From the NCBI GenBank assembly GCA_019136395.1, contig JAGVUH010000277.1, positions 1 through 5,154 on the forward strand: 5,154 bases of DNA, written 5' to 3'. Each line of letters opens with the position of its first letter. The first letter of the stretch is position 1. This DNA comes from Gammaproteobacteria bacterium (GTDB lineage Bacteria; Pseudomonadota; Gammaproteobacteria; Chromatiales; Chromatiaceae). A program made the translations under genes and the position numbers. Under the pieces are notes generated by a model that saw only the letters and a list, made by a program, of their open reading frames with translations, made no database searches and was not told the DNA's origin. Of this stretch, positions 1 through 5,154 are shown piece by piece.

Positions 1-1
1 G

Positions 2-202
2 GTGGAACTGGCCATCGGCGACGGCGACCGCCGACCCTACGCGGCCCTGATGGCCTTGCTGGAGGGGGACGATGAGCTGCACCTATCCCAGACCTACCAC
101 CTCGTCTACCCCAGCGGCACCCGCATCCTCACCCTGGGACGCAAGGCACCCCTGCCCCTGGTCTATCGCGAGATCGCCCCGCTGCTACTCCAGCTAGGCT
201 GA
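2..202 (+). CDS. C-terminal fragment of an unidentified protein (partial, 5' end outside window)
   Basis: An open frame enters at the left edge and ends at a TGA at 200-202, giving about 66 residues. A GTG lies at 2-4, but with no upstream sequence I cannot tell whether it is a start; more likely this is the tail of a longer protein. Codons mostly end in G or C, as in the confident genes downstream, which supports real coding. The peptide is mixed acidic and hydrophobic, with an acidic stretch around residues 22-26, the segment HLVYPSGTRILTLGRK in the middle and a leucine-rich hydrophobic end (IAPLLLQLG). I see no signal peptide, metal-binding motif or convincing transmembrane span, and I do not recognise the family. 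No T-rich terminator hairpin follows it. It reads toward polA on the same strand, but the 233-bp gap with promoter-like DNA suggests a separate transcription unit. Confidence 0.55.
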   Translation: MELAIGDGDRRPYAALMALLEGDDELHLSQTYHLVYPSGTRILTLGRKAPLPLVYREIAPLLLQLG

Positions 203-265
203 TGGCCGGCGCGAATCCCGTCTCCGCCAACGGGCTCCCGGTGCCAACTCATCGTTCGTTTCACC

Positions 266-316
266 AATACCTTTACGAATATCATAAATATAATATATTG
301 TTTTATAAATATTTAT
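266..316 (+). promoter_or_regulatory. AT-rich island with candidate polA promoter
   Basis: By my count 45 of these 51 bases are A or T, in sharp contrast to the GC-rich surroundings. It contains an exact -10 consensus, TATAAT, at 289-294, though no good -35 lies 16-18 bp upstream of it. A second pairing is TTTACG (272-277) with TATATT (294-299) at a 16-bp spacing. A perfect 12-bp palindrome, ATAAATATTTAT, lies at 305-316, just downstream. Sigma-70-type promoter function for polA is inferred from position and composition; the precise boxes are uncertain. Confidence 0.5.
305..316. repeat. 12-bp perfect AT palindrome
   Basis: ATAAATATTTAT is identical to its own reverse complement. It sits immediately downstream of the candidate -10 boxes, near the expected transcription start. 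It could be an operator half-site pair or only a consequence of the AT-rich composition. Confidence 0.4.
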
Positions 317-333
317 CCTCGACTTGCGCTACA

Positions 334-372
334 GCGGATTAGCGGATCGATCTTCTGATCGCCTAATTCCGC
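334..372 (+). other. Imperfect hairpin in the polA leader
   Basis: The left arm 334-348 pairs with the right arm 357-372. There are 5 pairs (334-338 with 368-372), a one-base bulge, 4 pairs (339-342 with 363-366), a two-by-two internal loop, then 4 pairs (345-348 with 357-360) closing an 8-nt loop. The left arm also carries the direct repeat GCGGAT at 334-339 and 342-347. No T tract follows, so it is not an intrinsic terminator. A role as leader RNA structure or protein-binding site is inference. Confidence 0.45.
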
Positions 373-390
373 CACTTCATGCCGCCACTT
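369..390 (+). repeat. 9-bp direct repeat CCGCCACTT (two copies)
   Basis: Exact copies of CCGCCACTT lie at 369-377 and 382-390, offset by 13 bp. A weaker related copy (CCGCCATT) lies at 410-417. The first copy overlaps the end of the leader hairpin. The function is unknown and chance is possible in GC-rich sequence. Confidence 0.4.
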
Positions 391-423
391 GGGTCCTGAC
401 CGTGTGGCGCCGCCATTCACCCC

Positions 424-427
424 AGGA
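424..427 (+). promoter_or_regulatory. Ribosome binding site of polA
   Basis: AGGA at 424-427 lies 8 nt upstream of the ATG at 436. This is a short but well-spaced Shine-Dalgarno core and supports that start. Confidence 0.6.
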
Positions 428-435
428 CCTCCACC

Positions 436-3201
436 ATGGCCAAGCCCTTTCCCCTGGTCCTCGTCGACGCCTCCTCCTACCTCTTCCGCGCCTACCACGC
501 CCTACCCAAGCTGACCAATTCCAAAGGGGAGGCCACCGGCGCCCTGGTGGGCGTGATCAACATGCTGCGCAAGCTGCGGGAGGACTACCAGCCGGACCTG
601 ATGGCGGTGGTCTTCGACGCCCCAGGCAAGACCTTCCGCGACGATCTCTATCCCGAGTACAAATCCCATCGCCCGCCTCTGCCGGACGACCTGCGGGAGC
701 AGATCGAGCCCCTCCACGCCGTGGTCCGTGCCCTGGGCCTACCGCTGCTGGCGGTGCCGGAGGTCGAGGCCGACGACGTCATCGGCACCCTGGCGACCCG
801 CGCCGCCGCCGAGGGCCTGGCGACTCTCATCTCCACCGGCGACAAGGACCTGGCGCAACTGGTGGACGAGCACATTACCCTGATCAATACCATGAGCGAC
901 GAGCGCCTGGACCGGGAGGGGGTGATCGCCAAGTTCGGCGTGCCGCCGGAGCGCATCGTCGACTACCTGACCCTGGTCGGCGACAGTGTCGACAATATCC
1001 CCGGCGTGTCTGGCTGCGGCCCCAAGACCGCCGTCAAGTGGCTCCAGGAATACGGTGACCTGGCGGGGGTCATGGCCAACGCCAGCCAGATCAAGGGCAA
1101 GGTGGGCGAGAACCTGCGCCAGAGCCTGGACCGGCTCCCCTTGTCCCGCCAGTTGACCAGCATCCGGCTGGACCTGGACCTGGGACTGGAGTTGTCGGAC
1201 CTGAAGCCCACCCCACCCGACCTGGAGACCCTGCGGGGCTGGTATCTGCGCATCGAGTCGCGCCGACTGCTGGAGAGCCTGGAAGGCACCGACACCAAAT
1301 CAGGATCAGGGTCAGCCAACACAGACAGGGCACCGACTGGAGCTGCCGCGATCCAGGAAACCAATGCCGCTACCCAAGGGCCTCAGGCCCAGGACGGCTA
1401 CGAAATCATCCTCGACCAGACCCATCTGGATGCCTGGCTAGCCCGCCTGCAAGCGGCCGACCTCTTCGTCCTCGACACCGAGACCACCAGCCTGGACTAC
1501 ATCCAGGCGCGCATCGTCGGCCTGTCCTTCGCCGTCGAATCTGGAACGGCGGCCTATGTCCCTCTGGCCCATGGCTACCTCGGCGCCCCGGCCCAATTGG
1601 ACCGGGAGGCGGTGCTGGCGCGACTGCAACCCCTGCTGGAGGACTCGGCCAGGCCCAAGGCCGGTCACAACCTCAAATACGACATGAGCGTGCTGGCCAA
1701 CCATGGCATCGAACTGCGCGGCATTGCTCAGGACACCATGCTGGAATCCTACGTCCTCGACAGCACCGCCAGCCGCCACGATATGGACAGCCTGGCCCTC
1801 AAGTACCTGGGCCACCGCACCATCCACTTCGCGGACATCGCCGGCAAAGGCGCCGGCCAGTTGACCTTCGACCAGATCCCCATCGAACAGGCCGGCCCCT
1901 ACGCCGCCGAGGACGCCGAGGTCACCCTGCGCCTGCACCGGGCCTTCGCCCCCCGACTAGAGCAGCTCCCCGGCCTGGCCCGCCTCTACCGCGAGATCGA
2001 GATCCCCCTGGTGCCGGTGCTGTCACGCCTGGAGCGCCAGGGCGTGCGCATCGACCGTGAGCGCCTGGTGGACCAGAGCCGCGACCTGACCAAGCGTCTC
2101 GCCCGCCTGGAGGAGGACGCCTACCGCGTCGCCGGGCGACCCTTCAACCTGGGCTCCCCCAAGCAGATCGGTGAGATCTTCTTCGCCGAGCAGGGCCTGC
2201 CGGTGCTGGAAAAGACCCCCAAGGGGGCGCCCTCCACCGCCGAGTCCGTCCTGCAGCAACTGGCCGACGCCGGCCACGAGCTGCCGCGCCTCATCCTCGA
2301 ACATCGCGGCCTGGCCAAGCTCAAGTCCACCTACACCGACAAGCTACCGCAGATGGTCAGCCCCACCACCGGACGGGTGCACACCTCTTATCACCAGGCG
2401 GTGGCCGCCACCGGGCGCCTGTCCTCCTCGGACCCCAACCTGCAGAACATCCCCATCCGCAGCGAGGACGGGCGACGCATCCGCCTGGCCTTCATCGCCG
2501 ACCCGGGCTGCAAGCTGGTCGCCGCCGACTACTCCCAGATCGAGCTGCGCATCATGGCCCACCTCTCCGGGGACGAGCGCCTGCTGGCGGCCTTTGCGGC
2601 TGGCCAGGACATCCACACCGCCACCGCCGCCGAGGTCTGGGGTCTGGCGCTGGACCAGGTCAGCCCCGAGCAGCGTCGCTCCGCCAAGGCCATCAACTTC
2701 GGCCTCATCTACGGTATGTCCGCCTTCGGCCTGGCCAAGCAGTTAGGCGTCGAGCGCGGTGATGCCCAGGCCTACGTGGACCTCTATTTCCAGCGCTACA
2801 CCGGGGTGAAGGACTTCATGGAGCGTACCCGCCAGCAGGCGCGGCGGGACAAGTACGTCGAGACGATGTTCGGTCGCCGCCTACACCTGCCGGACATCGA
2901 CCACCCCAACCAGGCCCGCCGCTCCGGCGCCGAGCGCACCGCCATCAACGCCCCCATGCAGGGCAGCGCCGCCGACATCATCAAGCGCGCCATGATCGCC
3001 GCCGACGCCTGGATTCAGACCGAACGCCCGCCGGTGCGCATGATCATGCAGGTCCATGACGAACTGGTCTTTGAGGTGGAGGAGGGCGCGGTGGCGGAGG
3101 CCAAACCCCGCATCCGCGCCGCCATGGAGTCCGCCGCCGAGCTGACCGCGCCCCTGCTGGTCGAGATCGGCGTGGGCGATAACTGGGAAGAGGCCCATTG
3201 A
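436..3201 (+). CDS. polA: DNA polymerase I (5' nuclease, 3'-5' exonuclease and polymerase)
   Basis: This cytoplasmic enzyme fills repair gaps and removes RNA primers from Okazaki fragments. It has 921 residues, close to the 928 of the E. coli protein. The 5' nuclease domain (about 1-283) keeps its metal-binding acids: D11, D61, D113/D114, D136/D138 and D183/D186, with a helix-hairpin-helix segment (GVSGCGPKTA) after them. A 37-residue low-complexity linker (284-320) leads into the proofreading domain, where Exo I (D347, E349), Exo II (D416) and Exo III (Y489, D493) are all present, so proofreading should be active. The polymerase domain (about 520-921) has motif A with D698, motif B with R747, K751, F755 and Y759, and motif C with D875/E876. 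F755 matches E. coli F762, the residue linked to discrimination against dideoxynucleotides. The ATG is supported by the ribosome binding site and by alignment of the N-terminus with the family. I see no frameshift or missing key residue. Confidence 0.98.
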   Translation: MAKPFPLVLVDASSYLFRAYHALPKLTNSKGEATGALVGVINMLRKLREDYQPDLMAVVFDAPGKTFRDDLYPEYKSHRPPLPDDLREQIEPLHAVVRALGLPLLAVPEVEADDVIGTLATRAAAEGLATLISTGDKDLAQLVDEHITLINTMSDERLDREGVIAKFGVPPERIVDYLTLVGDSVDNIPGVSGCGPKTAVKWLQEYGDLAGVMANASQIKGKVGENLRQSLDRLPLSRQLTSIRLDLDLGLELSDLKPTPPDLETLRGWYLRIESRRLLESLEGTDTKSGSGSANTDRAPTGAAAIQETNAATQGPQAQDGYEIILDQTHLDAWLARLQAADLFVLDTETTSLDYIQARIVGLSFAVESGTAAYVPLAHGYLGAPAQLDREAVLARLQPLLEDSARPKAGHNLKYDMSVLANHGIELRGIAQDTMLESYVLDSTASRHDMDSLALKYLGHRTIHFADIAGKGAGQLTFDQIPIEQAGPYAAEDAEVTLRLHRAFAPRLEQLPGLARLYREIEIPLVPVLSRLERQGVRIDRERLVDQSRDLTKRLARLEEDAYRVAGRPFNLGSPKQIGEIFFAEQGLPVLEKTPKGAPSTAESVLQQLADAGHELPRLILEHRGLAKLKSTYTDKLPQMVSPTTGRVHTSYHQAVAATGRLSSSDPNLQNIPIRSEDGRRIRLAFIADPGCKLVAADYSQIELRIMAHLSGDERLLAAFAAGQDIHTATAAEVWGLALDQVSPEQRRSAKAINFGLIYGMSAFGLAKQLGVERGDAQAYVDLYFQRYTGVKDFMERTRQQARRDKYVETMFGRRLHLPDIDHPNQARRSGAERTAINAPMQGSAADIIKRAMIAADAWIQTERPPVRMIMQVHDELVFEVEEGAVAEAKPRIRAAMESAAELTAPLLVEIGVGDNWEEAH

Positions 3202-3314
3202 CGTCTGACCCCCACGGGCCAGCGCTGCTGCAGACTATGGACGTAGCGCGGAACCCGTCCGCCACCTTGATTCCATGCCAACAGCCCTGCCCTGGGTGAT
3301 GCGGGAGAGCCACG
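3202..3314 (+). other. polA-argE intergenic gap
   Basis: This 113-bp gap shows no hairpin with a T tract and no credible -35/-10 pair. TTGATT at 3267-3272 lacks a partner -10. I find no arginine-repressor-like palindrome of the TGAAT/ATTCA type. The lack of signals is compatible with argE being read through from polA, but does not prove it. Confidence 0.5.
3303..3309 (+). promoter_or_regulatory. Ribosome binding site of argE
   Basis: GGGAGAG at 3303-3309 ends 5 nt before the ATG at 3315. An in-frame TGA at 3297-3299 means that no ATG start can lie further upstream, so the 3315 start is well supported. Confidence 0.6.
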
Positions 3315-4472
3315 ATGCACCACCACCCCCCCAAACTCCGCGCCATGCTGGAGGACCTGATCGCCCTGCCCACGGTGAGCAGCGTCAAGCCCGAGCTGAA
3401 CATGGGCAATCGCCACCTCATCGATCACCTGGCGGAATGGTTGGCGGGCGCCGGTTACCGGGTGGAGATCCTGGAACTGCCCGACCAGCCGGACAAGGCC
3501 AACCTCATCGCCACCCTGGGCACGGGGCGAGGGGGCCTAGTCCTGTCCGGGCACACGGATACGGTCCCCTACGACGCCGGCCGCTGGACCCGCGACCCCT
3601 TCGCCATCACCGAGGACAACGACAAGCTCTACGGACTGGGCACCAGCGACATGAAGTCCTTCCTCGCCCTAGCCTTGGAGGCGGCGCGGGGGCTGAAGGC
3701 GCAGGATCTGCAGCAGCCCCTGACCATCCTGGCAACGGCGGACGAGGAATCCTCCATGAGCGGCGCCCGCGCCCTGGTCCAGGCCGGCCGCCCCCTGGGA
3801 CGCCATGCCGTCATTGGTGAGCCCACGTCCCTGCGCCCGGTGCGGCTGCACAAGGGGGTGATGAACGAGGCGGTGCGTCTGGTCGGCCAGCCCGGTCACG
3901 CCAGCGATCCGTCCCTGGGCAACTCGGCCCTGGAAGGGATGCACGAGGTCATGGGGGAAATCCTGGCCTGGCGCCGGGAGCTCCAGGAGCGCCACCGCCA
4001 CCCGGCCTTCGCCATGCCGGTGCCCACCATCAACCTGGGCCACATCCATGGGGGCGACAACCCCAACCGCATCTGCGGGGACTGCGAACTGCTGCTGGAC
4101 CTGCGCGTCCTGCCCGGCCTGAGCGTCGATGACTTACGTGCCCAATTGGCGGCGCGGGTGGCCCGGGTGGCGGAGCGCCGCGGCCTGGGCTGGCAGGTGA
4201 CGCCCCTCTTCGAGGCCATCCCCCCGGCGGAGACCCCTGCCACGTCCGCCATCGTCCAGGCCAGCGAGGCCCTCACCGGCCACACCGCCGAAGCCGTCGG
4301 CTTTGGCACCGAGGCGCCCTTCCTCAATCAGCTCGGCCTGGAGACGGTCATCCTTGGTCCCGGCAACCTAGCCCAAGCCCATCAGCCGGATGAATATCTG
4401 GAGGTCGCCAGCATTCCGCCAACCCTGGACCTGTTGCGCGCCCTGATCCGCCGCTTTTGTCTCCCGGGCTAA
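3315..4472 (+). CDS. argE: Acetylornithine deacetylase (peptidase family M20)
   Basis: This enzyme hydrolyses N2-acetyl-L-ornithine to ornithine and acetate in the linear arginine pathway, in the cytoplasm. The 385-residue product is close to the 383 of E. coli ArgE. The dinuclear metal site is complete: H80 and D82 in SGHTDTVP, D112 in GLGTSDMKSF, the catalytic E144 with E145 in ADEESS, E169 in IGEPT, and H356 in AHQPDEYL. The stretch around residues 235-260, including LGHIHGGDNPNRIC, and the ending with AHQPDEYLE favour ArgE over the related M20 enzymes DapE and carboxypeptidase G2. The middle part (about 180-290) is the expected lid or dimerisation domain. The N-terminus starts with three histidines, a minor oddity. 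It follows polA by 113 bp on the same strand and faces a convergent gene. I see no ARG box, so control by arginine is not evident from the sequence. No other arginine gene is in the window. Confidence 0.95.
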   Translation: MHHHPPKLRAMLEDLIALPTVSSVKPELNMGNRHLIDHLAEWLAGAGYRVEILELPDQPDKANLIATLGTGRGGLVLSGHTDTVPYDAGRWTRDPFAITEDNDKLYGLGTSDMKSFLALALEAARGLKAQDLQQPLTILATADEESSMSGARALVQAGRPLGRHAVIGEPTSLRPVRLHKGVMNEAVRLVGQPGHASDPSLGNSALEGMHEVMGEILAWRRELQERHRHPAFAMPVPTINLGHIHGGDNPNRICGDCELLLDLRVLPGLSVDDLRAQLAARVARVAERRGLGWQVTPLFEAIPPAETPATSAIVQASEALTGHTAEAVGFGTEAPFLNQLGLETVILGPGNLAQAHQPDEYLEVASIPPTLDLLRALIRRFCLPG

Positions 4473-4651
4473 GCCCTGGCGGACATCCCCTGATGGCCAC
4501 CGCCGTCTGCTTTTCGTTCTCGGCTGGCTGTCCCGGCCAGCGGCTTTCCCGCCCCAGGAACAGCATCGCGCCCCAATGACAGCATCATCGCCAGCCCAGA
4601 CCGAACGGACCGCAAAAATTTCCTACCGGCACGGTGAACTTTTGCCAGCAT

Positions 4652-4667
4652 CACCCCTCTTAGGGTG
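4652..4667 (+). other. Small hairpin CACCC/GGGTG
   Basis: CACCC at 4652-4656 pairs with GGGTG at 4663-4667 around a 6-nt loop. It is short, but it is the first of a row of hairpins running into the terminator. It might equally be an operator-like inverted repeat on DNA. Confidence 0.3.
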
Positions 4668-4680
4668 TAAGCGTTGACAC

Positions 4681-4737
4681 GACCCGGTCGCCACTCCCTC
4701 CCCCCGGCGATCGGGTCCCCGGCTCCCCACCGGGGAC
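4681..4737 (+). ncRNA. Candidate structured RNA element: two overlapping stem-loops
   Basis: Stem 1 pairs 4681-4692 with 4706-4717: 12 pairs, eleven Watson-Crick and one G-U, around a 13-nt pyrimidine-rich loop. Stem 2 pairs GTCCCCGG (4715-4722) with CCGGGGAC (4730-4737): 8 pairs with a 7-nt loop. The stems share 4715-4717, so they compete at the junction or stack with a shortened stem 2. A strong terminator begins 8 nt later. This could be the 3' untranslated region of the argE transcript or an independent small RNA. I do not recognise a known RNA family, and no complete promoter is visible directly upstream. Both structure and the RNA label are predictions from pairing by eye. Confidence 0.35.
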
Positions 4738-4744
4738 GCGACTT

Positions 4745-4781
4745 AACCCCGCCGCTCCTCCCCTGAACGGCGGGGTTTTTT
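4745..4781 (+). terminator. Rho-independent terminator
   Basis: CCCCGCCG (4747-4754) pairs perfectly with CGGCGGGG (4768-4775), extended by two A-T pairs (4745-4746 with 4776-4777), around a 13-nt loop. Six T residues follow at 4776-4781. The orientation ends + strand transcription, that is argE and any polA read-through or a local small RNA. On the minus strand the same hairpin has only TT after it, so it would be a weak terminator for the opposing gene. Confidence 0.9.
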
Positions 4782-4807
4782 ATTGCCCGGTTGCCGCTTT
4801 CGCCGCC

Positions 4808-5143
4808 CTACCAGCTAAACAACACCCACTGGGGTATGGAGATGTCGGAGACCCGGTCTCGTTGAACATCCAGGGTACCGTCACCGTCCGAGTCCAGCAG
4901 AAAGTAGGGCGGACCGATCTGCGGCTGGATGCGCACCATGTAAAGCTGACCATTGATGCGATATTCGTAAACCGTGCCCCGATCCGTCTCCAGGATGGTA
5001 ACGTCCGGCTGCACCGTCTCACCGGCGTAGCCAGCCGGGGGCAGGTCCGGCGTCTCCATCGGGATTGCCGGTCGGGTATCGGATTGCGCCCAGGCCGCCA
5101 GTGAAACGGCGCCAAGGAGGGTTGCGGTCAGGATCCTTTTCAT
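4808..5143 (-). CDS. DUF2782 family exported protein of unknown function
   Basis: The product has 111 residues. Residues 1-19 form a typical Sec signal peptide: KR after the start methionine, a hydrophobic core (ILTATLLGAVSLAAW) and a signal peptidase I site after AWA (residues 17-19), so the mature 92-residue protein should be periplasmic. The central block EYRINGQLYMVRIQP (60-74), the segment GPPYFLLDSDGDG (77-89) and the tryptophan-containing C-terminus (PQWVLFSW) fit my recollection of the DUF2782 family, found in gammaproteobacteria. Residues 84-92 (DSDGDGTLD) resemble an EF-hand-like calcium-binding loop, although position 12 is R rather than E. The ATG at 5143-5141 is preferred because it gives an intact signal peptide; the 11 bases visible upstream hold no clear Shine-Dalgarno. 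The gene converges on argE. In Pseudomonas a DUF2782 gene lies next to polA and thrB (from memory), which makes this neighbourhood familiar. The molecular role is unknown. Confidence 0.85.
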   Translation of the reverse strand: MKRILTATLLGAVSLAAWAQSDTRPAIPMETPDLPPAGYAGETVQPDVTILETDRGTVYEYRINGQLYMVRIQPQIGPPYFLLDSDGDGTLDVQRDRVSDISIPQWVLFSW

Positions 5144-5154
5144 CGGGGTCGACA

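Larger units (their letters stand above)
203..435 (+). other. Intergenic region and putative polA leader
   Basis: This 233-bp gap contains no convincing gene. The first part (203-260) is GC-rich with no clear terminator for the upstream gene. The middle (about 266-316) is very AT-rich. The last part (317-435) returns to GC-rich sequence and holds an imperfect hairpin, a 9-bp direct repeat and the polA ribosome binding site. If transcription starts just after the AT-rich stretch, polA has a structured leader of roughly 120-135 nt. Confidence 0.6.
4473..4807. other. Convergent intergenic region, 335 bp, with RNA hairpins
   Basis: There is no convincing gene between the argE stop and the stop of the opposing DUF2782 gene. 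The first 180 bases hold only a weak 6-bp hairpin (GCTGGC 4523-4528 with GCCAGC 4536-4541, 7-nt loop, no T tract) and an A/T run near 4614-4621. From 4652 on, the + strand can form a series of hairpins ending in an intrinsic terminator. The minus-strand frames crossing this gap lack start or family support. Confidence 0.6.

Noticed and set aside
313..321. DnaA-box-like TTATCCTCG beside the AT-rich island, suggesting an origin
   Set aside because: Only 7 of 9 bases match TTATCCACA and there is no cluster of further boxes. A promoter explains the AT-rich DNA better.
324..1058. Long + strand frame overlapping the polA leader and start
   Set aside because: It is rich in R, P and G, the typical shadow of a GC-rich gene in another frame, and overlaps the confident polA coding region.
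1438..1938. 166-residue minus-strand frame inside polA
   Set aside because: An antisense shadow of the exonuclease domain, with no recognisable motif and no ribosome binding site.
3203..3235. GTCTG/CAGAC inverted repeat after polA as a terminator
   Set aside because: Only five pairs around a 23-nt loop, with no T tract.
3896..4327. Minus-strand frame of 143 residues inside argE
   Set aside because: A low-complexity R/S/W/P-rich product antisense to a clearly functional argE.
4628..4645. Sigma-54-like GGCACG followed by TTTTGC
   Set aside because: The gap between the GG and GC elements is 14 bases rather than the 10 required, so it does not fit a -24/-12 promoter.
4469..4654. Minus-strand 61-residue frame in the gap after argE
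   Set aside because: No ribosome binding site, hydrophobic pattern or family resemblance, and it overlaps another spurious frame. Not supportable as a gene.
4674..4679. Perfect -35 box TTGACA upstream of the hairpin row
   Set aside because: No AT-rich -10 lies 15-19 bp downstream; that stretch is C-rich, and a start there would fall inside the first long stem. Probably chance.
4696..4728. Four G-runs on the minus strand (possible G-quadruplex)
   Set aside because: One intervening loop would be 11 bases, and the same bases are better explained by the + strand stems 4681-4737.

Overview
The window is GC-rich chromosomal DNA, apart from one short AT-rich island. Its gene content looks like a gammaproteobacterium: a full-length three-domain DNA polymerase I, an ArgE-type acetylornithine deacetylase and a small exported DUF2782 protein. 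A high-GC lineage such as the purple sulfur bacteria and relatives (Chromatiales) would fit, but that placement is inference and no marker here settles it. Nothing points to a mobile element, phage, CRISPR array or transferred island. I read this as an ordinary housekeeping region and see no undescribed multi-gene system.

Layout from left to right: (1) the C-terminal end of an unidentified protein on the + strand, cut by the window edge (to 202). (2) A 233-bp gap (203-435). It holds a very AT-rich stretch with a perfect TATAAT and a 12-bp palindrome, an imperfect hairpin and a 9-bp direct repeat; this is probably the polA promoter and 5' leader. (3) polA (436-3201), with the catalytic residues I checked for all three activities present. 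(4) A 113-bp gap with no clear promoter or terminator. (5) argE (3315-4472), complete, with all expected metal ligands. (6) A 335-bp gap (4473-4807) with a chain of hairpins ending in a strong intrinsic terminator for + strand transcription. (7) A DUF2782 gene on the - strand (5143-4808), convergent with argE, with a signal peptide.

polA serves DNA repair and Okazaki-fragment processing. argE serves arginine biosynthesis by the linear, deacetylating route. They share a strand and argE has no evident promoter, so co-transcription up to the terminator at 4745-4781 is plausible, though no shared function is implied. The DUF2782 gene is transcribed separately toward them and its function is unknown. 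The points most worth a second look are the structured RNA before the terminator and the AT-rich, structured polA leader.
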